From Magnetococcales bacterium (GTDB taxonomy: Bacteria > Pseudomonadota > Magnetococcia > Magnetococcales > Magnetaquicoccaceae): a stretch of DNA of 64,000 bases. Positions 32,330-41,827 of the stretch are shown in pieces. Made by a program: the position numbers and the translations under genes. Below the pieces are notes generated by a model that made no database searches, had not been told where the DNA came from, and was given only the letters and a program-made list of their open reading frames with translations. How positions within the stretch are numbered: the stretch's first letter is position 1; each line of letters begins with the position of its first letter. The stretch lies in NCBI GenBank assembly GCA_015231375.1, contig JADGBT010000009.1:41729-105728 (forward strand), in the 5' to 3' direction.

Positions 32330-33613
32330 CTAATGGGAGTGCTGGAATGCGTTGGCTCCTTCGGCCGGCATCGGAGAGGCCTGGTAGATCTCCACTTCGC
32401 GGATGGCCTGTCGGGAGGCTTTGGTCACCGTGAAGCGGGTGCCATCCCGGTTCAGGGTTTCGCCTTCGCCGGGGATATCCTGGAAATGGTCGAGCAGAAA
32501 TCCGCCCAGGGTTTCGTAGTGGCCATCGGGCAGATTGATGCCCAGTTCGTCCCGCAGGGCCACCAGACGCATGCGGGGATTGACCCGCCAATGGCCCGGT
32601 CCCACGGCCTGCCACCAGGTGGTGCCCTTTTCGCTGGCGTCGTATTCGTCGCGCATGTCCCCCACCACCCGTTCCAGGATGTCTTCGAGGGTGATCATGC
32701 CTTCGCAACCGCCGAACTCATCGACGATGATCGCCAGCCGGTCTCCATCCTTTTGGAAGGTGGTGAGCAGATCCTCGATGCTCTTGGCGCCGGGAATGTA
32801 GCGGATCGGCTTGATGTGATTCATGATGGATTGGTTTTCGGGCAGGCCGAGCAGATCCACCACATTGATATAGCCCACCACATTGTCCACGCGACCGGAG
32901 TGGACCGGCAGCAGCAGGTGGGCGTGTTCTCCGGAGAGGCGCACCGCCTGTCCGCAGGTGGAGTTGCGTTCCAGGGCGCGCAGTTCGATCAGGGGGACCA
33001 TGATATCGCGCGCCTGGGTCTCGCCGAAGTTGAACAACCGCCGGATCATGTTTTTTTCCATGGGCAGGATGTCGGTCTCTTTGACCCGCATCTGCAACAC
33101 CTGGTCGATCTCTTCGCGCAGGCTGAACATGTCCTGTCTGGCCTTGCCACCGAGCGCCTTGTTGATCACCTTGAAGATGAGGGAAAAAATCAGAATCAGC
33201 GGGTAGAACAGGAACGAAGAGACCTTGAGCACATAGATGATGCGCGGCGCCAGATAGTCCGCCTTTTGCTGAAAGATGCTCTTGGGCACGATCTCCCCGA
33301 AGACCCAGATCAGCGGCGCGGAGATCATGATGCCGATCCAGGCGTTTTCCGGACCGAGCACGTCGATGGCGAACAGGGTGGACAAGGAGGAGTTGGTGAC
33401 AATGGCAATGTTGATTCCCACCAGGGTGGTGGTCAACAGGTGTTCGGGTGTGCGGAGCATCTCCATGGCCAGTTGCGCGCCGTGGGAGCCTTTGGCGGCC
33501 AGATGGCGCAATTTGAGCCGGTCGGCGCTGACGACGGCGATTTCGGAACCGGCGTAAAAGGCCTCGACGCACAGACACAAGACGATCAGGGGCAGGGTCA
33601 TCCAGGCTTCCAT
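32330..33613 (-). CDS. CNNM/CorC-family transporter, paralog 1
   Basis: 427 residues. An N-terminal CNNM (DUF21) membrane domain has three to four helices and the conserved VFGEIVPKSIF motif. A CBS pair (about 205-330; ARDIMVPLIELR) and a C-terminal CorC_HlyC domain (about 340-420; DGHYETLGGFLLDHFQDIP) complete the family order. Relatives are implicated in magnesium/cobalt efflux or magnesium transport; older labels call them hemolysins. The start is two bases after the stop of paralog 2, so the two are co-transcribed. A strong hairpin follows. Confidence 0.9.
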   Translation of the reverse strand: MEAWMTLPLIVLCLCVEAFYAGSEIAVVSADRLKLRHLAAKGSHGAQLAMEMLRTPEHLLTTTLVGINIAIVTNSSLSTLFAIDVLGPENAWIGIMISAPLIWVFGEIVPKSIFQQKADYLAPRIIYVLKVSSFLFYPLILIFSLIFKVINKALGGKARQDMFSLREEIDQVLQMRVKETDILPMEKNMIRRLFNFGETQARDIMVPLIELRALERNSTCGQAVRLSGEHAHLLLPVHSGRVDNVVGYINVVDLLGLPENQSIMNHIKPIRYIPGAKSIEDLLTTFQKDGDRLAIIVDEFGGCEGMITLEDILERVVGDMRDEYDASEKGTTWWQAVGPGHWRVNPRMRLVALRDELGINLPDGHYETLGGFLLDHFQDIPGEGETLNRDGTRFTVTKASRQAIREVEIYQASPMPAEGANAFQHSH

Positions 33614-33614
33614 G

Positions 33615-35021
33615 TCACTTCTCCTCGTCTTTGGACTGGCTGGTCATCCGGGTGGTCGCATCGTCCGTCTGGGGAGTGTCCTGGGGAGGTGCGGGGAGCA
33701 GCGGCGTGGCCTGAACCGGAGACTCGGGTTCGGGATCTGGAATATGCCGACAGGCCGTCAGCGAGGCGATCCGGTTGTTGTCCATCTCCGTCACCGTGAA
33801 CTCCCATCCTTCCACCACCACCTTGCGGCCTTTTTCCGGCAACTCCCCCAGCGCATCCAGCACCAGACCGCCGACTGTTTCCGCCTGAACGTCTTCCAGT
33901 TCGCAACCGGTCAGACGGATGAACTCCTCCACCGGGGTCACGCCCCGCAGCGGATAACAGCCATTGACCATCGGTTTGACCTCGATGGCCTGGGCGTGGG
34001 GATTGGCTTTCCAGTGCAGTGGCCCGAAGATGATCTCCATCAGGTCGTGCATGGTCACCATGCCCACCAGTCCCCCGAATTCGTCCACCACCATGGCCAG
34101 GGAGTGGTTCTTCTCCTTGAAGGATTGAAACAGCGAGGAGACCAGACGGTTGGCGGCCACGAAATAGGGTTTGCGCAGCAGGGTCATGGGATGGGTGGCG
34201 TTTTTGCCCACGTCCGGATGATGGCTGAGCAGATCCCGGACATGCAGGACTCCCACCACGTCGTCCCGATGCCCTTCGTAGACCGGAATGCGGGTGTAAC
34301 CGGTCTGTTTGAAGGCCTGAAACACCTCGTGTACCGGGGTGGAACGGGTCAGAAAGAAGATCTTGGCGCGGGGAATCATCACATCCCGCACCCGGATGTT
34401 GCCGAAGTTGAAGATGTTGTCGATGTAGGTCCGTTCCGTGTCGTCGATGGCGCCGTCCAGACTGGCCTGTTCGGCCAGGGTGCGCACCATCTCTTCGGTG
34501 ACCGAGGCATGTTTTTCCTTCTGTTCACCAATCACCAAGGTGATGAAATAGTTGGAAATGGCCCCCACCACCTTGCGCAGGGGCGTGATGCCACGGCGAA
34601 ACAGGCTCAAAGGCTGGCTGACCAGTCCGGCCATCATGATGTTGTTGCGCACCGCGATGGTCTTGGGGGTGATTTCGCCGAACAGCAGCAGAATCGGCAG
34701 CATGACGAAAATATTCACCCACCAGTTCTCCTCGCCTCCCAGGAAGGTGATCAGCAAAGTGGCCGAGATGTTGGAGGCCGCCACGTTGACCAGTTCGTTG
34801 CCGATGAGGATGGTGGTGATCAGCGCGCGCGGATCCTTGAGCAGTTCCCGGATGAGGGCCAGACGGGGATGTCTCTCTCGGTTCATCTGGTCGAGTTGCA
34901 ACTGGTTCAAGGAGAATAGTGCGACCTCGCTTCCGGAAAAGAAGGCCGAACACCCCAGCAATCCCACGAACAGCACAAGCTGAATCAGGATGGCCGGGTC
35001 AAGCAGAGAGGGGGCTTCCAT
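33615..35021 (-). CDS. CNNM/CorC-family transporter, paralog 2
   Basis: 468 residues with the same CNNM-CBS-CorC order: FFSGSEVALFSLN in the first helix region, LFGEITPKTIAVRNN, then RVRDVMIPRAKIFFL in the CBS pair and VGGLVLDALGELPEKG in the CorC domain. A Pro-rich cytoplasmic tail of ~35 residues is extra. AGGAG precedes the ATG, and a TATAAT-like -10 (minus strand, 35032-35037) lies just upstream, without a clear -35. It is first in a pair with paralog 1. The two proteins are clearly homologous but quite diverged, so the duplication is old and a heteromer is possible. Confidence 0.9.
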   Translation of the reverse strand: MEAPSLLDPAILIQLVLFVGLLGCSAFFSGSEVALFSLNQLQLDQMNRERHPRLALIRELLKDPRALITTILIGNELVNVAASNISATLLITFLGGEENWWVNIFVMLPILLLFGEITPKTIAVRNNIMMAGLVSQPLSLFRRGITPLRKVVGAISNYFITLVIGEQKEKHASVTEEMVRTLAEQASLDGAIDDTERTYIDNIFNFGNIRVRDVMIPRAKIFFLTRSTPVHEVFQAFKQTGYTRIPVYEGHRDDVVGVLHVRDLLSHHPDVGKNATHPMTLLRKPYFVAANRLVSSLFQSFKEKNHSLAMVVDEFGGLVGMVTMHDLMEIIFGPLHWKANPHAQAIEVKPMVNGCYPLRGVTPVEEFIRLTGCELEDVQAETVGGLVLDALGELPEKGRKVVVEGWEFTVTEMDNNRIASLTACRHIPDPEPESPVQATPLLPAPPQDTPQTDDATTRMTSQSKDEEK

Positions 35022-35434
35022 GGGTACTCCTATTATAAGGTGGTGTGATGTGCGCGCCTTTTCCCCTTTTCAAGATGATGATGGAGGAGGCTCGTTTTCA
35101 ATAAGCTTAACACCGCAATCTGAATTCATCCTGAACATGAAGTCATTTTTTTTTAGGCTTGGAAAAAAGAATCTGATTGGGTGTTCAGGGCTAACTGGTC
35201 ATTCCGTAAGCGAAAAAGGACAGCAGGAAACGCGCTCCTGGTCAAAATTGTGAATTTTTTAAGTTCTTGCGCCAAGGATTCAATGATGCTTCAATAAGAT
35301 CAATCAATTCAGGAGATGGTTGGAATCCATGATACTTCAAACAGATATCATGAGGATGAACCGGGTTCATCGTTCCGCGCCACCGGTGGGGGTGGAGGAG
35401 GATTCTGACGTTTCCCTTAATACGGGAGTATGGA
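35022..35434. other. AT-rich intergenic region between divergent CNNM genes
   Basis: These 413 bases are visibly richer in A and T than the rest of the window, for example around 35090-35170 and 35245-35310. A short minus-strand frame that could encode a peptide ending NPWRKNLKNSQF is visible but matches nothing I recognise, and its other half is antisense to the next gene. The region must hold promoters for both CNNM transcripts. It may also be the remnant of an old insertion. No known magnesium riboswitch was recognised. Confidence 0.5.
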
Positions 35435-36871
35435 ATGGACGTTGTCTTACTGGGGAAATTGGTGGCCATTCTGTTTCTGGTGGCCGGAAACGCCTTTTTC
35501 GTGGGATCGGAGGTGGCCATTACGGCGGCGCGCCGCAGCCGCATCAAACAGTTGGCGGACATGGGGGACAAGCGGGCCAAGATCGTCAAGCTGCTGCATG
35601 ACGAGCCGACCCGTTTCTACGCGGTCACCCAGATTGGCATCACCCTGGTCTCCATGGCGTTGGGCTACATCGGCATGGATGCCTTCAAGGAGTTGATGGC
35701 TCCGGCTTTTCAATCGGTGTTCGGTCTGTTCCTGTCCCCTGAAACCTCCCGCTCCTGGGGGGATGTGGCCGGCTTGACCATGGGCTTTGCCATCGTTTCG
35801 TTCCTGCATGTGGTGGGAGGCGAGTTGGCGCCCAAGGTGCTGGCCTATCACAAGGCCGAGGCCATGAGTTGCGCCCTGGGCTGGATCGTCAATCTGTTGT
35901 ATGTGATGTGGGTGCCGATCATCTGGCTGATGAACAAGTCTTCCAACTGGCTTCTGACCGTGTGCGGCCAGGGGGATATCGTAGGCGGCGGCGGACATGG
36001 CCACGACTCTTCGTCCATGTCGCAAGAGGAGCTGGTTTTGGTGGTCAACGCCAGCACCAGCACCGGTTCCATCGACAAGGACCAGGGGCGGATGCTCCAG
36101 GGGGTGTTTGAACTCGACGAAGAGTCGGTGGAAGGGGCCATGGTGCCCAAACCCGATGTGCGCGGATTGCCCATCCAGGCCACGGTCGGGGATGCCTTGG
36201 CCATTTTCGCCCGCACCAACCACTACACCTATCCGGTGATCGATGGGGACCGGGTGATCGGCACGGTGTTCATGAAACGTCTGGTGCGTCAACTCGACGA
36301 ACACCTCTCCGATCTTCCCGCCTTTCTGGCCCGACCGGTTGACGCCACCATGCGGTCCGACACCCTGATTCTGCCCAACAATCTCTCCTTGAAACAGGCC
36401 TGGAAGGAATTTCGCGATCATCGCCGTCAATTCGGCGTAGTGGTCAATGAACACGGTTCCATGCTGGGCATCCTGACCCCGGCGGATATCGTCTCGCGCC
36501 TCGCGGGCAAGTATCCCGGCGACGAGTTCATCCGCAAACCCGAAAATGTCCGCAAGCTCAAGGGCAGTCAGTGGGAGATCACCGGATCGGCCCATATCGC
36601 GGATCTGGAAATCGCGTTGGGCTTTCCGTTTCCCCGGGCGGTGGGCTGCGTGACCATCGGCGGATTGGTGTTCAGTCGGCTGGGCCGGGTGCCGGAGGTG
36701 GGGGATGTGGTCAAACTGGACAATGGCCGCTTGCAGATCCTCGAAATCAACGAATTGCGCGTCGCCAAGGTGCTGTTCCAGATCCTGGCCGTAGACGATG
36801 GCCAACACTGGTCCTTGGCCGACTCCGAAAGCCCCGCAGACCCCGAAACGCTTGTCGAGTCGGAATCTTGA
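35435..36871 (+). CDS. CNNM/CorC-family transporter, paralog 3
   Basis: 478 residues. The CNNM domain begins FLVAGNAFFVGSEVAIT and contains QIGITLVSMALGYIGMDAF and HVVGGELAPKVLAYHKAE. A CBS pair follows (about 225-345; EGAMVPKPDVRGL), then a CorC_HlyC domain ending LQILEINELRVAKVLFQ. It belongs to the YtfL/YhdP-like branch, more distant from paralogs 1 and 2. GGGAG precedes the ATG by six bases. It is divergent from the CNNM pair and is followed by the structured rpsB leader. Confidence 0.9.
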   Translation: MDVVLLGKLVAILFLVAGNAFFVGSEVAITAARRSRIKQLADMGDKRAKIVKLLHDEPTRFYAVTQIGITLVSMALGYIGMDAFKELMAPAFQSVFGLFLSPETSRSWGDVAGLTMGFAIVSFLHVVGGELAPKVLAYHKAEAMSCALGWIVNLLYVMWVPIIWLMNKSSNWLLTVCGQGDIVGGGGHGHDSSSMSQEELVLVVNASTSTGSIDKDQGRMLQGVFELDEESVEGAMVPKPDVRGLPIQATVGDALAIFARTNHYTYPVIDGDRVIGTVFMKRLVRQLDEHLSDLPAFLARPVDATMRSDTLILPNNLSLKQAWKEFRDHRRQFGVVVNEHGSMLGILTPADIVSRLAGKYPGDEFIRKPENVRKLKGSQWEITGSAHIADLEIALGFPFPRAVGCVTIGGLVFSRLGRVPEVGDVVKLDNGRLQILEINELRVAKVLFQILAVDDGQHWSLADSESPADPETLVESES

Positions 36872-36892
36872 AATCATAAAGCGTCGCCTTTC

Positions 36893-36972
36893 ACCCGTGA
36901 CGGTGCAACCGTCGCCACGCCGCCTGGACCGGAGGGCCTGAAAAGGCCCTCCGCAGGTCGGCGGCAACGGGT
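36893..36972 (+). ncRNA. Three-way-junction RNA structure in the rpsB leader
   Basis: Three nested helices fit the sequence almost perfectly. P1 pairs ACCCGT (36893-36898) with ACGGGT (36967-36972). P2 pairs GACGGT (36899-36904) with ACCGTC (36908-36913). P3 pairs GCCGCC (36919-36924) with GGCGGC (36960-36965), continues with GACC/GGTC and GGAGGGCCT/AGGCCCTCC, and is capped by a GAAA tetraloop (36940-36943). A further hairpin, GCGC-x2-TTTCC/GGAAA-GCGC, lies at 36987-37014. The rpsB mRNA leader is autoregulated by S2 in enterobacteria; this element sits in the same place but has an unrelated-looking sequence. It may be a ribosomal-protein leader or an independent small RNA. The whole 290-base gap 36872-37161 contains no gene. 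Confidence 0.65.
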
Positions 36973-37161
36973 ATTGCGTGCCATTGGCGCGATTTCCTTG
37001 CAATCGGAAAGCGCATGCGGTTACACTGCACGGGTTTTCATCATTTCCCATTTCACACGCGGATGATCGTCGGTCCCGGCTCCCCTCGCGGGGTGAGGAT
37101 CGCTTCACAAACCGGCATTCGCGGAGGCCAAAGCCGAACTCAAACATCAAGGATTGTAATC

Positions 37162-37929
37162 ATGGCAACGTTTTCGATTCGTGAACTCCTGGACGCGGGT
37201 TTCCATTTTGGTCATCAGACCAAACGCTGGAACCCCAAAATGGGCCGCTACATCCATTCGGCCCGCAATGGCGTCCACATCATCAATCTGCAAAAGACCA
37301 TCTACATGCTGCGTGACGCCTGCCGTTTCGTCACCGAGCGGGTCACCGACGGGGGCGTGGTCCTGTTCGTGGGCACCAAGCGTCAGGTGGTGGATCTGGT
37401 CGCCGAAGAGGCGGCCCGCTGCGGACAATATTATGTCAACCATCGTTGGCTCGGCGGCACGCTGACCAACTGGAAAACCATTCAGGACTCCATCCGTCGT
37501 TTGAAAGACATCGAAAAGATGCGCGACGACGGCTCCTGGCAGCTTCTGCCGAAAAAAGAGGTGCTGCGCCTGGAACGCCAGAAGGAGAAGATGGAACGCT
37601 CCCTGGGTGGCATCAAAGACATGAGCCGTTTGCCGGATCTGATCATCGTGGTGGACGTGAACAAGGAGTCCATCGCCGTGGCCGAAGCCAACAAGCTGGG
37701 GATCCCGGTGGTGGCTTTGGTGGATTCCAATTGCGATCCGGATCACATCGACTGGGTGGTGCCCGGCAACGATGACGCCATTCGTTCGCTGAAGCTGTTC
37801 ATGAGCAAAATGGGTGAAGCCATCATGGAAGGCAAACGTCCGGAGGTGAACGAGGCCATGTTCGAAGGCCGCAACGACTCCGCCGCTCCGTCCGAGGGCG
37901 CCGACGAAATGGTTCAGACCCATTCCTGA
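37162..37929 (+). CDS. rpsB: 30S ribosomal protein S2
   Basis: 255 residues. The protein starts [20 protein letters not shown] and contains [19 protein letters not shown], the S2 signatures, plus [18 protein letters not shown]. The start at 37162 follows AAGGA by eight bases; the frame is open upstream but does not look like S2. S2 binds late to the small subunit near S1. It opens the long rpsB-to-lpxB run and is followed by tsf after 31 bases. A structured leader upstream suggests autoregulation. Confidence 0.98.
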   Translation: MATFSIRELLDAGFHFGHQTKRWNPKMGRYIHSARNGVHIINLQKTIYMLRDACRFVTERVTDGGVVLFVGTKRQVVDLVAEEAARCGQYYVNHRWLGGTLTNWKTIQDSIRRLKDIEKMRDDGSWQLLPKKEVLRLERQKEKMERSLGGIKDMSRLPDLIIVVDVNKESIAVAEANKLGIPVVALVDSNCDPDHIDWVVPGNDDAIRSLKLFMSKMGEAIMEGKRPEVNEAMFEGRNDSAAPSEGADEMVQTHS

Positions 37930-37960
37930 TTGAATACCGTCATATAAAGGAATACGTGAC

Positions 37961-38878
37961 ATGTCTGCCGTAACTGCGAATCTTGTGAAAGAGCTTCGGG
38001 AAAAGACCGGAGCCGGAATGATGGACTGCAAAAAAGCCCTCACCGAAACCGATGGCGACCTGGAAGCGGCGGTGGATTGGCTGCGCAAGAAGGGGATCGC
38101 CTCGGCTTCGAAGAAGTCGGGCCGGGTGGCTGCCGAGGGCAAGGTGGTGGTGGCTGCCGCCGGCAATCACGGACTGCTGCTGGAGGTCAACTCCGAAACC
38201 GATTTCGCCGCCAAGAACGAGCGTTTCATGGCCTTCGCCACCACGGCGGTTCAGGTGGGACTCGACGCCAGAATCGATAGCGTTGATCTGTTGGCCGGTC
38301 TGCCCTATCCGGGCACCGGGCGCAGCGTGGCCGAGGAGTTGACCGCCCTGATCGCCGGTATCGGCGAGAACATGAACCTGCGCCGCGTGGCGCGGGTGGA
38401 TGTGGCTCAGGGCGCGGTGGTGGGATATCTGCACATGGGTGGCAAGATCGGCACCCTGGTCTCCCTGGAATCCGCCGCCTCCGACCTGGATGGATTGCGC
38501 GAGCTCGGCAAAAAGGTCGCCATGCATGTCGCGGCCTCGACGCCGTTTTATCTCAACCGGGATCAGGTGCCGGAATCCGACCTGGAGCGGGAAAGAAGTG
38601 TCCTGGCCGATCAGGCGCGTGCTTCCGGCAAGCCGGAGAGCATTATCGACAAGATGGTGCAGGGTCGTCTTTCCAAGTTCTACGCCGACACCTGTCTGGT
38701 GGAGCAGCCCTTTGTCATGGATCCGGATCAGTCGGTCCAGGCTGTGGTGGATGCGGCGGCCAAGACCCTGGGGGCGCCGATTCGCGTGGCCGGTTTCGCC
38801 CGTTTCCTGATGGGCGAAGGGTTGCAGAAGCGTGATGACGACTTCGCCGCCGAGGTGGCCAAGCAGATCGGTCAGTAG
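37961..38878 (+). CDS. tsf: Elongation factor Ts
   Basis: 305 residues. The family motifs [20 protein letters not shown] and [12 protein letters not shown] are present, the second being the core that inserts into EF-Tu to release GDP. AAAGGA lies upstream of the ATG. Co-transcription with rpsB is typical of bacteria. pyrH begins seven bases after the stop. Confidence 0.98.
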   Translation: MSAVTANLVKELREKTGAGMMDCKKALTETDGDLEAAVDWLRKKGIASASKKSGRVAAEGKVVVAAAGNHGLLLEVNSETDFAAKNERFMAFATTAVQVGLDARIDSVDLLAGLPYPGTGRSVAEELTALIAGIGENMNLRRVARVDVAQGAVVGYLHMGGKIGTLVSLESAASDLDGLRELGKKVAMHVAASTPFYLNRDQVPESDLERERSVLADQARASGKPESIIDKMVQGRLSKFYADTCLVEQPFVMDPDQSVQAVVDAAAKTLGAPIRVAGFARFLMGEGLQKRDDDFAAEVAKQIGQ

Positions 38879-38885
38879 GCGCGCG

Positions 38886-39590
38886 ATGCGACGCATCTTG
38901 TTGAAATTGTCGGGTGAGGCTCTAATGGGGGAGAGAGGCGAAAGCCTCGACCCCTCTTTTCTGAAGGCCTTGGCCCTGGATATTCGCGCCGCCCGGGCTT
39001 GGGGCGCGCAGGTTGCCGTGGTGGTGGGCGGTGGCAACATCTTTCGTGGAGCCACCGGCGCCGCCTTGGGCATGGAGCGCACCAGCGCTGACCAGATGGG
39101 CATGCTGGCCACGGTGATCAACTCCTTGGGCTTGCAGGCCGCTTTGGAAGGGTGTGACGTTCCCACCCGCGTCCAGTCGGCCATCCCCATGACCCAGGTG
39201 GCCGAACCCTTTGTCCAACGCGAGGCGGTGCGCCATCTGGAAGAGGGACGGGTGGTGATCTTCGCGGCGGGCACCGGCAATCCCTATTTCACCACCGATA
39301 CGGCGGCCAGCCTCAGGGCCGCCGAGATTCACGCCGATCTGCTGCTCAAGGCCACCAAGGTGGATGGGGTCTACGACGCGGATCCCGTGAAAAATCCCGG
39401 GGCCAAGAAATTCACCTCGCTCACCTACGACGAGGTGTTGCGTTTGGGACTCGGGGTGATGGATCTGACCGCCATCACCTTGTGCCGGGACAACCGGATT
39501 CCCTTGTGTGTCTTTTCCATCCAGGAGCGGGGATGTCTGGAGGCGATTCTCAAGGGAGAAGCGCGGGGCACCACCATCGGTCTGACTTGA
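38886..39590 (+). CDS. pyrH: Uridylate kinase
   Basis: 234 residues. The amino-acid-kinase fold is seen in [30 protein letters not shown] and [19 protein letters not shown]. The enzyme phosphorylates UMP to UDP and is hexameric. The start [11 protein letters not shown] at 38886 matches the family N-terminus. Gene order tsf-pyrH-frr is the conserved one. Confidence 0.98.
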   Translation: MRRILLKLSGEALMGERGESLDPSFLKALALDIRAARAWGAQVAVVVGGGNIFRGATGAALGMERTSADQMGMLATVINSLGLQAALEGCDVPTRVQSAIPMTQVAEPFVQREAVRHLEEGRVVIFAAGTGNPYFTTDTAASLRAAEIHADLLLKATKVDGVYDADPVKNPGAKKFTSLTYDEVLRLGLGVMDLTAITLCRDNRIPLCVFSIQERGCLEAILKGEARGTTIGLT

Positions 39591-39642
39591 AGAATCGGAG
39601 CTTCTTTGGCAATTTTCCATCTCTTCGGACGGGAGTGGCACG

Positions 39643-40203
39643 ATGATTGATCCCGCTGTTCTTCAATCCCTGGATCAACGGATGGCCAAGGCCATTCATG
39701 CGCTCAAGGAGGAGTTGGCCGGTGTGCGCACGGGTCGGGCCACCACGTCGATTCTGGATCGGGTGATGGTCAATGCCTATGGCAGCGAAACCCCCTTGAA
39801 TCAGGTGGCCACCCTGAATGTCCCGGAACCCCGCCTGATCACCGTGCAACCCTGGGACAAGAAACTCATCAAGGCGATCGAAAAGGGTATCCTGGAGTCG
39901 GAGCTGGGTCTGAATCCGGCCAACGACGGCGTGCTGATTCGTGTGCCTTTGCCCGAACTCAACGAGGAACGGCGCAAGGAATTGGTCAAAATGGTCCAAA
40001 AGACCGGTGAACAGGCCAAGGTGGCTCTGCGCAACGTGCGTCGCGAAATCATGGACCAGTTCAAGAAAATGGAGAAAAACAAAGAGATCTCCCAAGACGA
40101 CCTGCGGCAGATGGAAAAGGTGGTGCAGGAGCGTACCGATCTGCGTGTCAAGGAAGTCGATGAGGTCGTGGCCCACAAAGAGGCCGATGTCATGCGGGTC
40201 TAG
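39643..40203 (+). CDS. frr: Ribosome recycling factor
   Basis: 186 residues, the standard length. Key segments are the L-shaped factor's first helix ([19 protein letters not shown]), [15 protein letters not shown] and the C-terminal [18 protein letters not shown]. With EF-G it splits post-termination ribosomes. GGGAG precedes the ATG. It is followed 33 bases later by uppS. Confidence 0.98.
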   Translation: MIDPAVLQSLDQRMAKAIHALKEELAGVRTGRATTSILDRVMVNAYGSETPLNQVATLNVPEPRLITVQPWDKKLIKAIEKGILESELGLNPANDGVLIRVPLPELNEERRKELVKMVQKTGEQAKVALRNVRREIMDQFKKMEKNKEISQDDLRQMEKVVQERTDLRVKEVDEVVAHKEADVMRV

Positions 40204-40236
40204 CCGGATGTCCATTCCTTGCGGCCCGGCACTCCC

Positions 40237-40956
40237 ATGACGACCATCCCACCCGACAAAATGCCCCGGCATATTGCCATCGTCATGGATGGCAATCGAC
40301 GCTGGGCCAAATCCCGGTTTCTTCCCAAGATCGAGGGTCATCGACGCGGGGTCAAGGCGGTGCGTCGCACCGTGGAGGCCTGTCTGGACCTCAAGATCCC
40401 GACTTTGACCCTCTACACCTTCTCTTCCGAAAACTGGAACCGTCCCCAGGATGAGGTCTCCTCTTTGATGAACCTTCTGGCCATCCATCTGCGCAAGGAG
40501 ATGGACGAACTGGTCAAGGAGGGGGTGCGTTTCCGCGCTTTGGGGCGTATCGGCGAGCTGCCCGAGACCATCCAGATCCTGGTGCGGGAACTCGAAGAGA
40601 AGACCCGCTTCAATACCGCGCTGGATTTCAATATCGCCATCAACTACGGGGGGCGCATGGAGTTGGTGGACGCGGCCCGTTCCCTGGCCGAAGACGCGCG
40701 CGCCGGCACGCTCGACCCCGAGTCGATCACCGAAGAGTTGCTGGCTTCCCGTCTGACCACCGCCGGGCAGGTGGATCCGGATCTGCTGATCCGCACCGGA
40801 GGAGAGCAGCGCATCAGCAATTTTCTGCTGTGGCAGATGGCTTACACCGAAATGGTTTTTCTCCCGATCTATTGGCCGGAATTCGACGCCGCTCACCTGG
40901 AACAGGCCATTCAGGACTATGCGAGCCGGGATCGTCGTTTTGGGGCCGCCCGTTAA
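40237..40956 (+). CDS. uppS: Undecaprenyl diphosphate synthase
   Basis: 239 residues. The cis-prenyltransferase motifs are HIAIVMDGNRRWAKSRF with the catalytic Asp, TLYTFSSENWNRP, and DPDLLIRTGGEQRISNFLLW. The enzyme builds the C55 lipid carrier for peptidoglycan and O-antigen synthesis. The start at 40237 (ATGACGACC) was preferred; MPRHIAIVMDG at 40261 is a shorter alternative, and a TTG at 40219 a longer one. Confidence 0.97.
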   Translation: MTTIPPDKMPRHIAIVMDGNRRWAKSRFLPKIEGHRRGVKAVRRTVEACLDLKIPTLTLYTFSSENWNRPQDEVSSLMNLLAIHLRKEMDELVKEGVRFRALGRIGELPETIQILVRELEEKTRFNTALDFNIAINYGGRMELVDAARSLAEDARAGTLDPESITEELLASRLTTAGQVDPDLLIRTGGEQRISNFLLWQMAYTEMVFLPIYWPEFDAAHLEQAIQDYASRDRRFGAAR

Positions 40957-40999
40957 CGCTTGGGTTCGCTTTGTCAACTTTTCAGTGGATTGATACCGG

Positions 41000-41827
41000 A
41001 TGATCGCTCGCTCGCTCTCCGCCATTGCCCTGGCGCCGTTGCTGATCTGGTTGCTTCTGGGCGGATCCCGCTTCGCCTTGTTCGTGCTGTTGCTGGTGGC
41101 CGGCGGGGTGTTGCTGTGGGAGTGGCTCCGCATGAAGGAACCCTTCTCGCCGCTGATCCATGTGCCGTTGCTGCTGGCCCAGTCCCTGGTGTTGTATACC
41201 GGCTATCGCGGCTATCCGGGCTGGATCGGGCTGGAACTGATGCTGGTGCTGCTGGGCCTGTTCGCCTGGTCTTTGGTGGAGTACAAGCCGGGAGAGATGG
41301 TGTCGCCTCGGGCGGGATTCCGTTTCATGGGCGTGGTGTATTGCGGCGTGCCGTTGGTGCTTCTGGATGGCATGCGCGCCATGCCTCACGGTGGCGCTTT
41401 GATCTGTCTGTTGTTGTTCGTGGTCTGGGCCACGGATACCGGGGCTTATCTGGTGGGACGGAAATGGGGCCGGAGCCGAATCGCTCCGAGCATCAGCCCC
41501 AACAAGACCTGGGCCGGATTCTGGGGCGGAACCGTTCTGGGCACCCTGGTGGGCTGGGTGGGAGTCTTGGGGTTCGGACTGCCTTTCACCGGCATTCAGG
41601 GTCTGGTGCTGGTGCTGGTGCTTTCGCTGGTGGGACAGGCCGGGGATCTGGTGGAGTCGGTCCTGAAACGGGAGGCGGGCATCAAGGATACCGGTCAACT
41701 GATTCCGGGTCATGGCGGACTGCTGGATCGACTCGACAGCCTGCTGTTCGTCACCCCGGTGTTTTACGCCTATCTGCGTCTGCGCGGGAGCGGCGTGCCA
41801 TTGGGAGCTTGGTTCTTTGGGAGTTAA
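41000..41827 (+). CDS. cdsA: Phosphatidate cytidylyltransferase
   Basis: 275 residues with about eight hydrophobic helices. The CdsA signature is present near the end (GQLIPGHGGLLDRLDSLLF), and the catalytic region contains VVWATDTGAYLVGRKWG and SPNKTWAGFWGG. The enzyme makes CDP-diacylglycerol from phosphatidate and CTP at the inner membrane. The dxr gene starts inside its last codons. Confidence 0.97.
   Translation: MIARSLSAIALAPLLIWLLLGGSRFALFVLLLVAGGVLLWEWLRMKEPFSPLIHVPLLLAQSLVLYTGYRGYPGWIGLELMLVLLGLFAWSLVEYKPGEMVSPRAGFRFMGVVYCGVPLVLLDGMRAMPHGGALICLLLFVVWATDTGAYLVGRKWGRSRIAPSISPNKTWAGFWGGTVLGTLVGWVGVLGFGLPFTGIQGLVLVLVLSLVGQAGDLVESVLKREAGIKDTGQLIPGHGGLLDRLDSLLFVTPVFYAYLRLRGSGVPLGAWFFGS

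Noticed and set aside
35242..35589. 115-codon minus-strand frame in the AT-rich gap
   Set aside because: Its 5' half is antisense to the start of CNNM paralog 3, it has no recognisable domain, and no convincing ribosome binding site was seen. A remnant cannot be excluded, so the gap is described as an intergenic region.
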